64,000 nt of DNA from Nothophaeocryptopus gaeumannii (lineage: Eukaryota; Ascomycota; Dothideomycetes; Mycosphaerellales; Mycosphaerellaceae): contig JASISA010000029.1 in assembly GCA_031771865.1 (NCBI GenBank), positions 124,001-188,000 of the forward strand, written 5' to 3'. The notes beneath the pieces were generated by a model. That model was not told the DNA's origin, did not search any database, and was given only the letters and a program-made list of their open reading frames with translations. A program made the position numbers and the translations under genes. Positions within the stretch are counted from its first letter, which is position 1. Every line of letters starts with the position of its first letter. This document shows positions 1 to 10,967 of the stretch, piece by piece.

Positions 1-248
1 CCGTGACATGTCTCATTTGCTGGCGGCAGGACTTCAGCAGCGCGGTGTGTTCGCACTACTAGATACTTCAAGTTCACGCAGGTCTGAGCAGTTGACGGCA
101 TGCACGTCTCTCTGTTTTCAACATGCAGTGAAGACTTCGAAGACTTGCACCGATCATGAGTGTTATAAACCTGGTTTGCTGCTGACCTTCCAAATTCAAT
201 AAGCCTCGAACATTACATGACTCTGACCATCAACCCAGTCCTTTGACA

Positions 249-1154
249 ATGAACACTCGTACGTCTACACCACCTCCATCCGCACTATCATACGACACGC
301 CACCGACTGCTACCATTCCGAAAATCTCTATGCCGTCTCGCATCTACACGGCCGGGCGTAGGACTGCAAGACAATCGATGAATGCAATGACCCGGATCTT
401 CAACGAAGATGAAGCTGAACTTGCCCGTTGGCAGAATGCTGTTCATAAACATCGCCATCCAGCCCCGAGGAAGCGCAGGCCCAGCAACGAGCCAGACTTC
501 TCGTATCTTAATGTCGTGCAGACCTGCAAGGATCTTCTTGATCCTTACAAGATCAAGGACGGCTTTCTCCTGCTTGCGGAAAAGATGCTCTGCAGGACTC
601 CGACGCAGTTCAGTTGCAAGGCAGAGGAGAAAATCATCATGGAGATCTTCTCGAATCTATTGATAGGTCGTGGTGTGCACGGCGTGGATCTCACTCCCTT
701 GAGCGAGCTCATGCTGAACGGATCGATCGCCACCTACACGTCTCTACAACGATGTTACACCTCAGAGTGCAAAGCAATGAGAATGCTCTACACGCCAAAT
801 TCGGCTCGAGAGAACGAGATTGGACATCTTCTTCCGCCGAGCAAAGCCCCAGTGCTGCTCGTCTCCGACTTCATGTCAACGGCAAAGAGTTCAGGGCAAA
901 CAAGTTGGAATGTGATGAAGTTTGAGAGTGAGTTCGCCGGAAGCCAGCCGTCGAGGAAGGTGTACCTGAAGTTGGGAATTCCCACCGCTCTGCTTCAAGA
1001 ACTCGGGAAGGTGGAGATGGACACAGCGACGGTGAGGGTGCAATGCTTGACGCTGGGGCTGTTGGAGGATGTGGTGTTCTCATTGAGGAGGCGGACAAAA
1101 CAGAAAGCTGGCGAGAAGTCTCGCGGCGTGCATGCCGTGGGCTATGGAGAGTGA
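249..1154 (+). CDS. Hypothetical protein, 301 aa, single exon
   Basis: I do not recognise this protein. The frame is also open from a TTG at 243, but the first ATG is at 249, and I use that. The N-terminal 90 residues are rich in Pro, Thr, Ser and Arg, with a basic HKHRHPAPRKRRP stretch that could be a nuclear signal. The middle looks like a folded helical domain with several cysteines, and the C-terminus is basic. No transmembrane segment or signal peptide is visible. The frame is uninterrupted for 906 nt in DNA with ordinary base composition, unlike the decayed genes further right, so it is probably real. It lies 275 bp upstream of the hydrolase and on the same strand. The last 100 bp overlap an open stretch in the hydrolase's frame, which I regard as chance. 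Confidence 0.55.
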   Translation: MNTRTSTPPPSALSYDTPPTATIPKISMPSRIYTAGRRTARQSMNAMTRIFNEDEAELARWQNAVHKHRHPAPRKRRPSNEPDFSYLNVVQTCKDLLDPYKIKDGFLLLAEKMLCRTPTQFSCKAEEKIIMEIFSNLLIGRGVHGVDLTPLSELMLNGSIATYTSLQRCYTSECKAMRMLYTPNSARENEIGHLLPPSKAPVLLVSDFMSTAKSSGQTSWNVMKFESEFAGSQPSRKVYLKLGIPTALLQELGKVEMDTATVRVQCLTLGLLEDVVFSLRRRTKQKAGEKSRGVHAVGYGE

Positions 1155-1429
1155 TATATCTAATAGAACCTCTTTCGTTCCTCGCATATAGATGTACTGA
1201 TTGTGTTCCTTTGCTTCTATTGTGTCGAGTTCAATTATCAACACAGTACCACAAGTCCACAGGCGAGGCACCCGGCCCCAGGCGACCAACCGAACATCCA
1301 CTGCCGAGACCTCGGCAAGGATCGCCGAACTCAATTGCCGCCGTTCCAGCCTTGCCAGTTCAAACAACATCGACAACCCTCCAAATCCATCGTGGAAACA
1401 CGTTCAGTAATGCGCCAGCCGACGAGAAG

Positions 1430-2698
1430 ATGAAAAGCTTTCGGGTCGTCTCTCACAAAGTGCCGTGCGCCCACATCCGCGAATATCCAAGAGCAACAGC
1501 GAACTCCGAAGAAGATGCCCTTCATCTCGCAGTCAAACAGTACATCCCAATCGATCATCCCAATTCTCAGCCCGGAGACGTCACAATCATAGCCGCTCAT
1601 GCCTGCGCGTTTACTAAGGAGCTCTACGAGCCATTATGGGACGACCTCATCGCCCAATCCAAAGCCCAAGGCTGGAGAATTCGCAGCATTTGGATGGCAG
1701 ACGTTGCCTGGCAGGGCGAGAGCTACGCCTTGAACGAGGACCTCGCTGGAAACGATCCGGGCTGGTTTGACCACGCCCGCGACCTGATGAACTTGATCAA
1801 TATCATGCGCGAGGAGATGCCGAGACCGATCATTGGCGTAGGGCATAGCATGGGTGGCGCACAGATTGTCAAGCTGGCTCTTGATCACCCGAGTCTGTTC
1901 ACGAGTGTAGTACTTATTGATCCAGTGACTCAAAGGAAAAGTGCGGAGCTGGTGCCTGGGGAGAAGAGCAATCCGGCGAGGATGTCGACTTTCCGAAGGG
2001 ATGTGTGGCCTTCAAGGGAGGATGCAAAGAAGTCGTTTGAGAAGTCGGCTTATTATCAGGTCTGGGATCCGAGAGTGTTGGACCGCTGGGTGCAGTATGG
2101 ATTGAGGGTCTGTCCCAATCCTCAACATCCGGATGCAAAGTCGCCGCAAGTCAGTCTTGCCACTCCGCCGGCACAAGAAGTCTTCTCCTTCTTGAGGCCA
2201 AACTACGACGGGTACGGCGTTGCAGGCAAGCCTATCAATCGCGAGACGCATGCCGATATTGATCCAACAATACCAAATCAAGCGCCATTCTATCGAGCAG
2301 AACCCATCGCCGTGTATCGAGGACTGCCAGAGTTGAGGCCCAGCTGTCTGTATATCTTTGGCGGAACGTCCTTCACAAGCGATGCGAGCATGAATGAGCA
2401 GAAAGTAGCGATCACAGGGACTGGCATTGGAGGCTCGGGAGGTATTGCAGAAGGAAGAGTGAAGGCGACGACATTTGATGGCGTTGGACATCTGGTGGCT
2501 ATGGAGGCACCCAAGAAGACGGCGGATACGATGTCTGCATGGATCAAGGCGGAGCTGGAGGTTTATCGGGAGCAGCGGAAGAAGCTGGAAGAATGGTGGA
2601 AGAAGTCACTCCAGCAGAAGCAGAGAATTGATGAGAAATGGATCGCTGTGATGGGTGGACCGCCGAAGAAGAAGTCGCCAGAGCCATCCAAGCTGTGA
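1430..2698 (+). CDS. Peroxisomal alpha/beta-hydrolase (Lpx1/AKT2-like)
   Basis: This is a 422-aa alpha/beta-hydrolase fold protein. The nucleophile elbow GHSMGG is at residues 138-143 (Ser140), a candidate acid lies in the IDP motif at Asp164, and the catalytic His is likely His354 in VGHLV. The last three residues are SKL, a canonical PTS1, so the product should be imported into peroxisomes. Proteins with this architecture and PTS1 include yeast Lpx1 and the AKT2-type hydrolases, some of which act in Alternaria host-selective toxin pathways; most relatives have no toxin link, and the substrate here is unknown. The frame is open upstream to 1043, but that extension is Cys-rich and low quality, so I start at the ATG at 1430, just before MKSFRVVSHK. 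Gene and catalytic residues look intact, with no intron needed. An ester or lactone hydrolase of fatty-acid-derived molecules is the best guess. Confidence 0.85.
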   Translation: MKSFRVVSHKVPCAHIREYPRATANSEEDALHLAVKQYIPIDHPNSQPGDVTIIAAHACAFTKELYEPLWDDLIAQSKAQGWRIRSIWMADVAWQGESYALNEDLAGNDPGWFDHARDLMNLINIMREEMPRPIIGVGHSMGGAQIVKLALDHPSLFTSVVLIDPVTQRKSAELVPGEKSNPARMSTFRRDVWPSREDAKKSFEKSAYYQVWDPRVLDRWVQYGLRVCPNPQHPDAKSPQVSLATPPAQEVFSFLRPNYDGYGVAGKPINRETHADIDPTIPNQAPFYRAEPIAVYRGLPELRPSCLYIFGGTSFTSDASMNEQKVAITGTGIGGSGGIAEGRVKATTFDGVGHLVAMEAPKKTADTMSAWIKAELEVYREQRKKLEEWWKKSLQQKQRIDEKWIAVMGGPPKKKSPEPSKL

Positions 2699-3012
2699 AT
2701 GGGTACTCGTGGAGACTGGACGACACTCGAATGTCCTCCCCACAGACAACATCACTTCACCTAGGTGCCTGCCGGCGCAAGCCCCTCACGATGTATGATG
2801 ACCCAAAGTCAGCAACCGGTGCAATCCGCTCAAACATGGTCACAAGCCATGAAACTCTTCTGCTGAGCATTGCCTCGCTGTGTTCAAGACAGCGAAACTG
2901 AGAAGCCTTGTACAAGAGAGAAGAAGGGCTCCCAGATCTCCTCAACTGATGGAAGGACCGAGGCTCTCATATTAGCGACGAAGTCTTCCAAATGACTCCA
3001 TGAAGTGAAAAA
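2699..3012. other. Intergenic between hydrolase and a decayed gene
   Basis: No gene, repeat or RNA is recognised here. It should hold the hydrolase 3' UTR. Confidence 0.5.
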
Positions 3013-3380
3013 TCATTTAATCCACCCACCGCCCATACTCGTCTGCGCGAACTTCGTCCAGAACCCACCATGCTTTCCCTTCGGTGCTCCATCGGCCGGC
3101 TCGCCTTTCCCGAATATCTTCGCATCCACAAATCGGGATCGACGCCTTTGGCTCGCAGCTTTGCCCGCTCAGCTTGTTGTTCGGGCGTGTATGAATCCTA
3201 GGGTGGGTAGACTGTCGGAGGATATTTGTCTGGTCGGATGCCCCACTTCATTTCGATTGCTGGGAGAGGTTTGCCATACTTGTCTCTGCGAATTGAAGAG
3301 CTGTGGTCAGGAGTGTTGGAAGCGAATGATGAGTCAAGGGAGGCCGTTTCGGTCTGTGTGGATTTATCTTCTTTGGACAT
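3013..3380 (-). pseudogene. Decayed small conserved-looking protein
   Basis: Read on the minus strand from an ATG at 3380, the frame gives a Ser/Thr-rich start, then RDKYGKPLPAIEMKWGIRP and a tyrosine/proline-rich segment, and hits TAG at 3198-3200. The same frame continues with a charged stretch (TPEQQAERAKLRAKGVDPDL). Near 3121-3132 the sensible reading shifts to another frame, which runs through KIFGKGEPADGAPKGKHGGF to a Gly-rich end and a TGA at 3013-3015. Composition either side of the two lesions matches a single protein of about 120 aa. A very short intron could explain the frameshift but not the TAG. The family is unknown to me; the small basic Gly-rich tail resembles conserved fungal proteins of unknown function. 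Confidence 0.45.
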
Positions 3381-4088
3381 TCTTTGGGGAAGCTGCTAGA
3401 CTGACAGATAGGAGCTTGTTGGGGGAGGAATCGCCCACCCATGTACCAACCCCAGCTGTCTTTGAAAGATGGCATGTTTGGAAGCTGCACAATAGACTGC
3501 GCCTTGCACCGAGTGGTATTCATGGATCGTATGTGATGTAATAGTACCACATCAGAGCTGCGGTATACTGCTTTAGGAAGTTGAAGGATTCGACACGCTG
3601 CGCGATCGGCAGTGTCTTCCGTTTAAGCTTATTGCGCCACGTGTATACTTGTGGAGAGCTGGACAACTTCATGTCTCCCTAGTATTGATGCTTTCTCGTC
3701 GTGGCACCGCAATGATAGGAGTCTGGATCGCGTGGAGTCCTCGATCTCCGGCCCAGATCATCAATTTCTGGACCTCTTCCGCCTTGAAGTCCAAAACCCC
3801 ATGCATGGGTTCAGAGCTGACGATGACGGTCTTTGATGACTTCAAAAAGAGAAGCCTAGAGAACAAGACACAGTACCTGTGCCAGCAGGCTCAAAGATGG
3901 GTGAGTGATACTCCACTACAACGCTTGCATTACCGTCCTACAGACCTCCGCGTTTCAGCTGCAACATGCAACAAAAGAAGTCACCTCACCTAAACCACCT
4001 GCATTTAGCCACTCTTCCCAGCACAAAACGGGAGCTCCACTGCAATATTCTCTCACATCAGAAGCAAAACAATGTTAGTCAGCAGATC
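3381..4088. other. Gene-poor stretch
   Basis: Several overlapping ORFs below 120 codons occur on both strands with no recognisable domain. I see no RNA gene or mobile element. Confidence 0.4.
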
Positions 4089-4206
4089 GACTGTCAAAAT
4101 TGCAAAAGAAACCCACGCGGTGCAGGAAAGAAAACTCGGGAATTGATCCGTCATCATTTTGCTTATGCACGAATGGGGTATGAGTTGGCAGCTCATTCCC
4201 ATTGGG
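4089..4206 (+). repeat. Hairpin-bearing dispersed repeat, copy 1
   Basis: This segment matches 5798-5945. Shared blocks are a TGTCAAAAT-like start, GCAAAAGAAACC, TGCAGGAAAGAAAACTCGGG, a TCCGTC.TCATTTTGCT block and AATGGGGTATG. It ends in an inverted repeat: AATGGGGTATGAG at 4172-4184 pairs with CTCATTCCCATT at 4192-4203, giving about 12 pairs with one bulged T and one G.U, around a 7-nt loop. It may be a miniature element or a structured RNA end. Confidence 0.6.
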
Positions 4207-4921
4207 CAGAAGCTATGAAATTGAGCCAGTATTTCAAGCATGTGCTCTGGTCCAAGGTAATGTGGCTAAGTCGTTACGTTAGTGAAGTGAGGAACCAGTC
4301 AGGGGTGGGCTTGCCGGTCACTCTCCTGTTGTCTGAGCAGATTCGCCGCTTGATTCGTCAGACGCGGATTTTGTGTGTTATATTAAGCAGTGAATTATGC
4401 TCCTCGTATTGAGGATGATCAGCGTTCGAAACGGTCAGAAGCAGATCGAATTGTGTGGCGGTAGACTCTGGAGGACATCCGTAAGGCTGCCTCCAAATGA
4501 CGAAGACGCTTCAGGCTGCTGCGAGTATGTCATGGACTATTTAGAGGAGTTCTCGAGCTACTTCAGTGAGTTCCAGACTCAAGGAGCAAATGACAGGTAT
4601 GTGAGACGTCCTAGATCGACTTCAATGTGCAGTACGGAGAACATCCTCGAAGCTACATAGTGAGCTTCTACAATCTCATTCTCTCTTCCGTCACATTGTG
4701 TTGCAACCTTGCAACAGACCTCTTCATGCTGGTGCCCCCGTTTCTAACAACGCCTCCGTCCTCGATCGTTGTGTTGCCTCGCCAGAGACACTTCCGTGAC
4801 TAAGCGGTGACGAGAATGTTGCGACTTCGACGGACTTCTGCAAACGCAGACTGATTTTTCCTGATCCACCAACCGTCTGCCCTAAATAAGGTTCTCACGG
4901 TAGAGAACATCGGACTTCAAG
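4207..4921. other. Gene-poor stretch upstream of the small charged ORF
   Basis: Only short unrecognised ORFs are present. A CCTAAATAAGG sequence near 4880 lies about 40 bp upstream of the next ATG and could be a TATA-like element. Confidence 0.3.
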
Positions 4922-5341
4922 ATGAGTGGCGATGAGGAGCAGCTCAGACAGGATAAAGCACAAGCCCAAGAAAAGTTGACCAACACCGGTTTGCTGTTCG
5001 GACGCAGCAACGACGCCGATCAGTTCGGAGACGCACGCCCTGATGTTGCGGAACAGGCGCTGGCAAGCAACCTGGCGACCAGTGCGTCACGGCATTACAG
5101 CGGACGCCAGGAGCTCATGAATGATCCCCTTCAGACACTGTCAGAGCCCAAATTGCTTACGAGGAAAAGGAATGCTGCTACCTCAAGGGCAAGCCTTCTC
5201 GAGATCGAGCTGACGGACTGGGAGAACAAGTTACACACTGCACACGACAAGATGGAAGACATGGTACGAGCGACACTTGGGAAGCTTGCGGAGTGCTGCG
5301 CTCACGGACATACTGAGCTCTGCTCAGGGCTCGGAAGGTGA
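4922..5341 (+). CDS. Small charged, coiled-coil-like hypothetical protein
   Basis: This 139-aa ORF starts at an ATG (MSGDEEQLRQDK). It is rich in Glu, Gln, Lys and Ala with a heptad-like helix near residues 90-130, which suggests a soluble coiled coil. The open frame ends just after CSGLGR, beside a GTGAGC that could be a 5' splice site, and CAG acceptors lie about 50 and 120 nt downstream. The true C-terminus may therefore be spliced on from 5390-5516, where a frame ending TSCKQLVGMFGL is open. I could not settle the exon structure. The family is unknown. Confidence 0.4.
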   Translation: MSGDEEQLRQDKAQAQEKLTNTGLLFGRSNDADQFGDARPDVAEQALASNLATSASRHYSGRQELMNDPLQTLSEPKLLTRKRNAATSRASLLEIELTDWENKLHTAHDKMEDMVRATLGKLAECCAHGHTELCSGLGR

Positions 5342-5797
5342 GCCGGATTCATTCAGGGAAGCCTGGTACTTTCTCATCCGCTGCCGCAGAAGATACGACA
5401 AGAAGGGTGAGCACAGGTTGGTAATTGGGATACTGAATTATTTGGGAGGGCAGGTCTTCACACAGATGGCGCTGCTTACCTCGTGCAAGCAGCTGGTAGG
5501 GATGTTTGGCCTTTGAGCAGCATGTACGAGAAGTTGAAATGCAGCGGGCAAATGCGGACAGGCATGAGGAAGTAGGTAGTACTGTCAGTGTTTGCTTTCG
5601 ATGTTGAAGAGTAAAGTGGGGAACGCAGAACACGATGGCTTATCGCTGGATGGAGGCTCGAGACGAACAGGTATTACATAGGAGATGAAAAGCAAATGGG
5701 GCATTCATAATAGTACGACCGCTGCATTTGTCTCCTTTTCCAGGCGATCAACGTGCCAGCAGAATATCCCGTGATCCGCAGCCCTGCCGGACAGAAA

Positions 5798-5945
5798 TGA
5801 TTGACAAAATGAAGCAAAAAGCGCAAAAGAAACCTGCAGGCGGCGGAACCTGCAGGAAAGAAAACTCGGGAGTTACTCCGTCCTCATTTTGCTCATTATG
5901 CCAATGGGGTATGCAGAGTGGGCGAGGCTCTGCATTCCCATTGGC
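5798..5945 (+). repeat. Hairpin-bearing dispersed repeat, copy 2
   Basis: This is the longer copy of the element at 4089-4206. It has an extra CCTGCAGG pair (around 5833 and 5849) and a longer terminal hairpin: CCAATGGGGTATGCAGAG pairs with CTCTGCATTCCCATTGG, about 17 pairs with the same single bulged T and the same G.U, around a 9-nt loop. The inner stem differs from copy 1, yet both copies still pair fully. Confidence 0.6.
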
Positions 5946-6990
5946 GGAAGTGCAAGAGTCGAGTAAGGATGGTGGCTCAGTGGCAAACTGGCAAGCCGTG
6001 AGCTCTCGCTAAGATCACATTGTTTCTGGGAAGAAACGCAGGACTTTTCCCGTCAAAAGCGCGCGCGCGAGTAGCTGCCTTGATACGAATGTTCAACATT
6101 GAATCAATTTTCTCGTTAAACAGCTGGTACGTCGCACTTGTTTCATTCATTCAAGGGGGAAGTTAGCGGAGCAGAACTACTACGCTCGAACACAACGGTG
6201 TACGGACAGCCTACAGCCAGGCGACGCGGCTGTGTACGAGGTGCACCCGGCGATCATGTTGCAGAAGACGAGGTCAATTAAATCGATTGCCGTTGAGATT
6301 GATTGTCTGGGTGCTGACAAGCCAGGCAAGGTGGGTGATGATGGCAAAACAGAAAGGGGCCAAACTGAACGTTTCCGTCATCATCAGGGGTCGAAATCCG
6401 ATCCACTGGATCACAGCACGCGTGCGACTCAAAGAGAAATTGAGAGAGCATGAAGCAAAAAACCCCAACTAGGGTGGCGAGGCCTAATCAGGGACAAACT
6501 CCCTATTACTCACATGTTGAATGCGATCGAGCGTCGTGAGGAGTTTCGAATCAAGTGTCACCCGCACCGGTTACTGCTGTTGAAGCTTACCAACTGGCTA
6601 TTTCAGATTACTTATATACTCTAGCTGGCAGACCGCCGGAGTTCAGCCATTAGCGCTGCGGGATGGGCATGTGAAGCTGACTGGGGAAGTGGAGGACGGA
6701 GATGATGAAATTCGTCAACACCGTCACGAAGCGACAGGAAGCAACATCTGCAAGCATCTGAGCACGGATGAGACCCAGGAACGAAGCAAGACGTTGCAGT
6801 AATAATTGAGCAGTCCCCGCCGCATGTTTCTCGTCCATTGTCTCAGACAATGAAGCCTGCAGGTAGCAAACAGACACAAGATTGCAGCCTCCGCCAAACA
6901 ACTTCACCATTCAGCAAGACGGTCACAGCAGCAGAATTATGAATTCAAACATGGAACCTGGGGATCATAGCATCTCGTCCTCGGCGCCGA
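5946..6990. other. Gene-poor stretch
   Basis: No recognisable gene. A GCGCGCGCGAG run lies near 6060. ORFs are short and overlapping. Confidence 0.4.
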
Positions 6991-7608
6991 ATGCTCCAAG
7001 CATATGGTTCACCGCGAGCGCGAAGAAACACCGCACTGCCGAGAGACGACACGCCGCTACCACGAACTATGCCGAACCCTTACTCCCAACTGAAGCAGTA
7101 TGCCGAACGGTTCGAGCGCGCTCGTGGCTTCGAAGACGACGACAAGTATCTCTACGAAGCATTGCCCCCGCCGTCAAACACGCACACCCCCACCAGAGCG
7201 TCTCGCAATCAAGCCGAGCAGCTTGACGAGACAGGAATTGAAGCAATGGCTTCACAAAAAAGCATGATTCCAACTGAATCTTCGCCATTCAGAAACCAGA
7301 AAGCGCCTTCCCTGGCTAGGTACCATCTCCCGCCGCGGCCCCAAGCGTCCGTCGGCATCTTCGATCCATCCCAGCAGCCGTTCGGCTTCCACCCGCTTGA
7401 CTTGAACGGTCACTTGAGTCCCTCGCCAGCGCTTTCAGATCAGAAAGACGGGTCAGCATGCTCAGGCAGAAGAGTAGTTACCTCGAAGCAGCTCGAACTC
7501 CGAGACAATGAGGGGCGGACCTTCGTACGCTCGCGCTGTTGCTGGTTATGGAAGCATGCAGATCGGAGAAAATTTGTCATGCGAGCGTCCGTCCGGACAT
7601 GTGAGTGA
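6991..7608 (+). CDS. Proline/arginine-rich hypothetical protein, 205 aa
   Basis: The ORF starts at an ATG (MLQAYGSPRARR) and contains a coherent acidic segment (RFERARGFEDDDKYLYEALP) followed by Pro/Ser-rich sequence with PPRPQ and PSQQPFGFHP. It looks like a disordered regulatory or structural protein, but no domain is recognised. The last 30 residues are Cys/Arg-rich and of different quality, so the authentic 3' end may have been lost where the RIP island begins, about 40 bp downstream. Low-complexity ORFs can be spurious, hence the modest confidence. Confidence 0.35.
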   Translation: MLQAYGSPRARRNTALPRDDTPLPRTMPNPYSQLKQYAERFERARGFEDDDKYLYEALPPPSNTHTPTRASRNQAEQLDETGIEAMASQKSMIPTESSPFRNQKAPSLARYHLPPRPQASVGIFDPSQQPFGFHPLDLNGHLSPSPALSDQKDGSACSGRRVVTSKQLELRDNEGRTFVRSRCCWLWKHADRRKFVMRASVRTCE

Positions 7609-8379
7609 ATGACCGGTGTCCATAATATGTGAATTGACCTTGTTGTTGATAAGAATATTGTTCCTAAAGGTATTGTTAGGGTTGGGTTAATTAAGTGAAT
7701 AAAGTACTAGCGATAATATCATAACGTTGTATCCCTAGATCTCGGAGCTCTATCCGCTTTATTTAGAGTATTTTATTAGCTCGACGCTAAGCTAAAGAAG
7801 GCCTATAGCTATACGCTAATCTCTAATACCCGACCTTCTAATACGCGACTAGGAACGCGTTTCTTTTATATGCGCAATACTACTTATTATTCTTTATATT
7901 ACTAGCTATATTATACCTATTACGATATTAGACGATACCTCTAGTATAAGCGCTACTTATACTATCGATCTAACCGAGATCTACGCTTAATCGTAGCTCG
8001 AAACTATCTATTAGTCGCGTTATACTATTACTAGCTTCCTCGTTAATAGAAAAGCCCTTCGCGACTTCTACCTAATACTACCTAGTCGAGTAGAGTATAG
8101 GGCATGGATCTAGTAGTATAGCGAGCCTATTACGCATCTTAAGATTAACTACTAGCTATATTATCCGTACTCTAATAGTAGCGATAAGGACTATAGGAAG
8201 GTAAAGGTTATTCGAAGTAGTAGAGGAACGAATTCGATCTATAGATATCTAGGTAAATATAGCTACGCGCTCGATAGTATACTTAAGTAATAGTAGAAGC
8301 GTATAGTAGACGATAGCGACGTGGCTAGTATAATTAAGCGTTAATAGACTACTAAGAAGATATTAATCGATCGTACTAA

Positions 8380-8862
8380 GTAGAAGTCGCTCTTCCTCGA
8401 ATATACTATAACTAACGAGTATTTACTTCGTACTCTAGCCTTAGAACGACTTAGATAACTAGCTACCTATCGCTAACCTATTCTCGAGCTACTATTCCTA
8501 ACTTCTTATAATACTCTACGAGCTTAGATCGTCGACTTGTATAAGAAGATATAGCTACGAGTACGAGATAATATAGCTATAGTAGTAAGTAGTATTACGT
8601 TGTCGTTTAACGCGTAGCTAGTAGATATCGATAGTAGTACTAACTTCTTAGGTATTTATACTTATTATTTCGATAAGGACTATCGTCTAAAGATAATACT
8701 TATCGGCCTCATTCCTACTTATAGTAACTATACTAGTTAAGAGTAAGCTCGAATCCTTATCGATCTAATTAAGTAGTACGATATTACGTCGAGATTAACC
8801 TACTTTATAGCCGATAACGCGTCTAATAATAATACGACGATCGAGGCTATTTAGTACGAGAT
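8380..8862 (+). mobile_element. hAT transposase relic
   Basis: Conceptual reading on the plus strand through RIP-type stops gives an FLGIYTYYFDKDYRLK segment and then YFIADNASNN. These match the hAT catalytic core, in which a host-like fold precedes the Asp of the D-N-A-S-N-N motif. Upstream helices also resemble hAT transposases. The coding sequence stops where the 316-bp LTR at 8863 begins; I did not find the C-terminal dimerisation domain elsewhere. Confidence 0.75.
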
Positions 8863-9178
8863 TGTTATAGGCTAGAGTTAGGAAGTAGGTTACTAATTAC
8901 AAACGGTATAGGGAGCTACGGATAGGCTAGATAGATACTATATTAACTATATAGGTTAATCCTATTAATAGGACGTAGCGCAAAGAGTCGAAGACCGGAT
9001 CTTTACGCGTCGAGAAGAAACTCTTCTCCGGGTCTTAGTAGAGTTACGTAGCTCTGTTACATAATGCTAGTCGAGCCCCGAGGCTCGGCCGAAGTTTATC
9101 CGGATACTTAGTATACTACTAAGTATCTAAACTACGTGCATCTAGGTATTTAGGTATTACTAGGCTACGCCTATAACA
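8863..9178. repeat. LTR (family L1), RIP-mutated copy
   Basis: This 316-bp sequence starts TGTTATAGGC and ends GCCTATAACA, a perfect 10-bp terminal inverted repeat with TG...CA ends. It aligns over its full length with 22589-22904. Differences are mostly C/T and G/A in CA/TG contexts, so this copy is the more RIPped. No matching 5-bp duplication flanks it (GAGAT versus ACTTA). Confidence 0.75.
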
Positions 9179-10967
9179 ACTTATCTATAGATAGAATAGT
9201 ATAGTAATTTAAGAATATTATTATTATATTATAGTATAGATCTTTTAGAAGCGATACTAGTTATTTATAAAGTATATTATTAAGCCGAAGTTCAATGTCG
9301 TCGATAGCTAGAGTAGAGTCGAATTTTAGGTAGGAGGTAGTACCTATTATTATAGTCTATACTAGGTAAAAGATACTAATAATCCCGATATTATATTACT
9401 ACTATACCTAGAATCTCGTACTAACGAGGAACGTACCGCTTTAACCGGGTTTTAGGGTAATTATATTAGTAGAATAAACCCTAATCTAACTCGTACTAGC
9501 CTAGAGCCTAGCGAGCCTACTATCCTAACTATAGCGAAGTAGGATATATAGAATAATCTATATATCCTAATGCATATTCTTAACTATATTTAGCGCTATA
9601 GATATAGCCTAGAATACTATTAGCGATTTAATAAGACTACTAAGAAGAAGGAGTACTAGTTTAAGATACCTCGCTCTCTCTATAATTAGGCGGAAATTAC
9701 CCGCTACGTATAAGCCTCTTATAATATATTCGATCTAGCTTGTAACGATACCTATATAAATAGCTATAACCGTATAAATACGCTTAGGTAGATAGCTAAT
9801 ACCGATTTCACTCTATATACTAATAACCGTGCTATCGTACGCTATATTACTAAGTACTATAGTAAGTAGGAAGTACGTAGTAAGATACTTAAAGAATTGG
9901 CTATACTTATACTAGAGCGCGGGCGTGTAAATAAGAGCCGCCCTATCGTATCGTAGATAGTTAAGATATTTAATTAACTAATTAGAGAGCGAGATATTTC
10001 TACCTAAGAAGAATACTTCCTACTACTAAATCTTCTACTAGTTAATAGTTCTCGTATAACTATTACGCTAGACTACTACACTCTAGATAAGTATTCGGTA
10101 ATTATGCGATATAATACTAGTCGTAGAGAGTTAGTACTACATAGGTAGTCTATACTTAAGAAGTATACTAGCTACCTATAATAGATCGTTACTAATTCCC
10201 CCGACTTAATACTCTTTTAGTTCGCTATATCGTGGAACTATAAGCCCTCTAATATACGATTACGACTATAAGTAAAGCCTCGTATTCTTAACTACTTCCT
10301 CTATTATAGTAACTCGCCTAGTATTAAGAACGACTAGTATAAAGACTTTTACTAAACGAAGATTATACTATACTATCCTTTTACGACCTATCTATTACTA
10401 CTATATACCTTTACTAATAACGAGGCTATAAAGGCGATCGTAGAAGCGGACGAGGATTTGGACGCTTTAGGGTTTAATTATATCATATAGGTAGCTGCGT
10501 ATAAGACCTATTATCGCTTTTATACGCACGTATTCGACTATTACGCTATTAAACTCGACTCGCCTAATAAAGATAAATTCGAAGAAGAGTACTACAACTA
10601 GCTAGCTAAAGGAATAGGTAGTACGGATATAATTGCTTATTAGCTACCTAATCGTAATATAGCCGAAGATATAGACCTAGATAACCTTAGTTACTAACCT
10701 ATAGATAAAGACTACGACTAGTCTCGTTATATTGGATAATATAGTCTTACGACTAATAATATTAAGAACTAGTAGAAGAATTATTATAGCGAAGCTAGGA
10801 GTTCTCGTATTCGAGTTAGCATTAACCTAAATCGTCTAGCTACTTACGAAGGATTAGTACTAGAGTAGAAGTTATAGGTCGATACTATTATAGTTTACTT
10901 CTACTAGACTCTATATAGCGATCTAGAGACTAGACTTCCTCTAGAGTAACTACTATTATAAGTCCTT
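9179..10967 (+). mobile_element. Helitron (RepHel) relic
   Basis: Reading the plus strand through stops recovers segments typical of the Rep/Pif1-linker part of fungal Helitrons: a NSYNR-like motif, a T..AI..YI.KY.SK segment near 9840, an IRERD..T.EE..LLL..LL.NSSR stretch near 9980-10050, and PRILNYF followed by a Y.DFY..K..L.YPF stretch near 10290-10380. The protein is thoroughly RIPped and I could not identify the helicase Walker motifs or the element ends. Confidence 0.6.

Noticed and set aside
1043..1429. N-terminal extension of the hydrolase to 1043
   Set aside because: Cys-rich, low-quality sequence overlapping the upstream gene; the ATG at 1430 gives a family-like start.
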